Below, piece after piece: positions 63,255-64,000 of a DNA stretch of 64,000 nt. Numbering within the stretch: position 1 is the first letter of the stretch; each line of letters begins with the position of its first letter. Made by a program: the position numbers and the translations under genes. The notes under the pieces were generated by a model. That model did not search any database. It saw only the letters and a list, made by a program, of their open reading frames with translations, and had not been told where the DNA came from. The DNA is from Auanema rhodensis. Taxonomy: Eukaryota > Nematoda > Chromadorea > Rhabditida > Rhabditidae. The DNA is taken from contig OZ059895.1 of the NCBI GenBank assembly GCA_964057225.1, positions 6,634,001-6,698,000 of the forward strand, written 5' to 3'.

Positions 63255-64000
63255 ATGGAATTTGATGAGGTTTATGGGCCGAACGGGGGTGAAACGCTCA
63301 CCTTTGTTGAAACTGGAGAGGATGATGATGGAATTATGAATGGAGCCACTCAAGACTCAACTTTTGACTTTGAACACCGTTTTTCAATACCAACACAGAG
63401 TAGTCAGGTACTACAGTATAATGATAGTTTTTGAGCGTTCTTTTAGATTTCTATGACATCAGGTCTTGAAAGCAATGTAGAGTTAACTTTTCATGATGTA
63501 GACGAAGAAGAGGAATTACATAATCAAAAATTACCAGAGCACGCCTGCAGGTATGCGTTGTATTTCTGCGTTAAGGATTCACTGATTTTGTATTAGATAT
63601 TGTGGAATTCATGAACCTAGCTGTATTGCGCTTTGTACAGTATGTAAAAAATGGTTTTGTAACGGAAAAGGAAGAACAACAGGCTCTCATATTATTACGC
63701 ATATGGTTAGAAGTGGCCACAAAGAAGTAAGAGCTTTTATACAGGAAAAATAATATAGTTGACGCAAGGTTTGCCTACACAAAGAATCACCTCTTGGAGA
63801 TACACAACTTGAATGCTATCAGTGCGCTGCGAGAAATGTGTTTTTACTCGGATTTATACCAGCAAAAGCTGATTCCATTGTGGTATTGTAAAGATTGATT
63901 AGTTCAAATGTATTATATATTCTCTAGGTTATATTGTGTCGACAACCATGCGCTCAGGTTGCTTCACAGAAAGATGCAAACTGGCAAGGCGATGAGTGGG
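63255..64000 (+). CDS. smg-2: UPF1/SMG-2 RNA helicase, N-terminal part (runs off the window)
   Basis: Partial gene; exons 63255-63407, 63447-63550, 63597-63726, 63769-63882 and 63928 to the edge. An acidic N-terminus is followed by the zinc-binding CH domain: [39 protein letters not shown], then [19 protein letters not shown] and LCRQPCA. These match UPF1 over the whole segment. The CH domain binds UPF2 during nonsense-mediated decay. The helicase domains lie beyond the window. The first two exons before the CH domain are short, as in C. elegans SMG-2. Confidence 0.96.

Overview
The window looks like nuclear DNA from a nematode. It is AT-rich, with densely interrupted genes. Most introns are only about 40-60 nt, with GT...TTTCAG or TTTTAG boundaries, and an AG acceptor usually sits 1-15 nt before the start ATG, as expected for spliced-leader trans-splicing. 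Nine of the recognisable genes are, as I recall, homologues of genes on Caenorhabditis elegans chromosome I (hrpk-1, nab-1, unc-94, nduf-6, prpf-4, ubc-3, lsm-6, atg-5, smg-2). The organism therefore seems to be a nematode keeping that ancestral chromosome, but not Caenorhabditis itself. No bacterial or viral genes were seen. Exons were assigned by hand from reading frame and splice phase; all multi-exon models below close in frame.

Layout. 0-6 kb (+): a MATH-BTB protein, then a tRNA-like element and a foldback repeat, then a three-KH hnRNP K homologue. 6.3-12.3 kb (-): neurabin. 12.3-24.2 kb: about 12 kb without a definite gene, with several exon-like islands that may be distal neurabin promoters or exons. 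24.2-26.6 kb (+): tropomodulin. 27.2-29.0 kb (-): a six-exon gene for an unrecognised 246-aa protein. 29.0-32.5 kb: empty AT-rich DNA. 32.5-33.5 kb (+): a protein with half of a Nanos-type zinc finger. 34.1 and 35.1 kb: tRNA-Lys(CTT) and tRNA-Asp(GTC). 35.7-36.2 kb (+): NDUFS6. 36.3-39.5 kb (-): the PRP4 splicing kinase. 39.9-43.1 kb (-): a FLYWCH / C3Hc3H-like / AT-hook protein.

44-50.4 kb (+) is a tight same-strand series: CDC34-type E2, LSM6, an unrecognised zinc-ribbon protein and ATG5. It looks like an operon and appears to match the C. elegans order. 50.4-57.8 kb is a gene desert with microsatellites. 57.8-59.5 kb (+): a Dexras-like GTPase. 60.5-62.9 kb (+): two tandem short-chain dehydrogenases with identical intron positions. 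63.3 kb to the end (+): the start of UPF1.

The gene products are mostly housekeeping or cytoskeletal: RNA processing and decay (hnRNP K, PRP4 kinase, LSM6, UPF1), actin organisation (neurabin, tropomodulin), protein turnover (MATH-BTB adaptor, CDC34-type E2, ATG5) and respiration (NDUFS6). The least explained parts are the 246-aa protein, the half-Nanos protein, the zinc-ribbon protein inside the ATG5 cluster, the multi-zinc-finger chromatin-like protein, and the exon-like islands upstream of neurabin.
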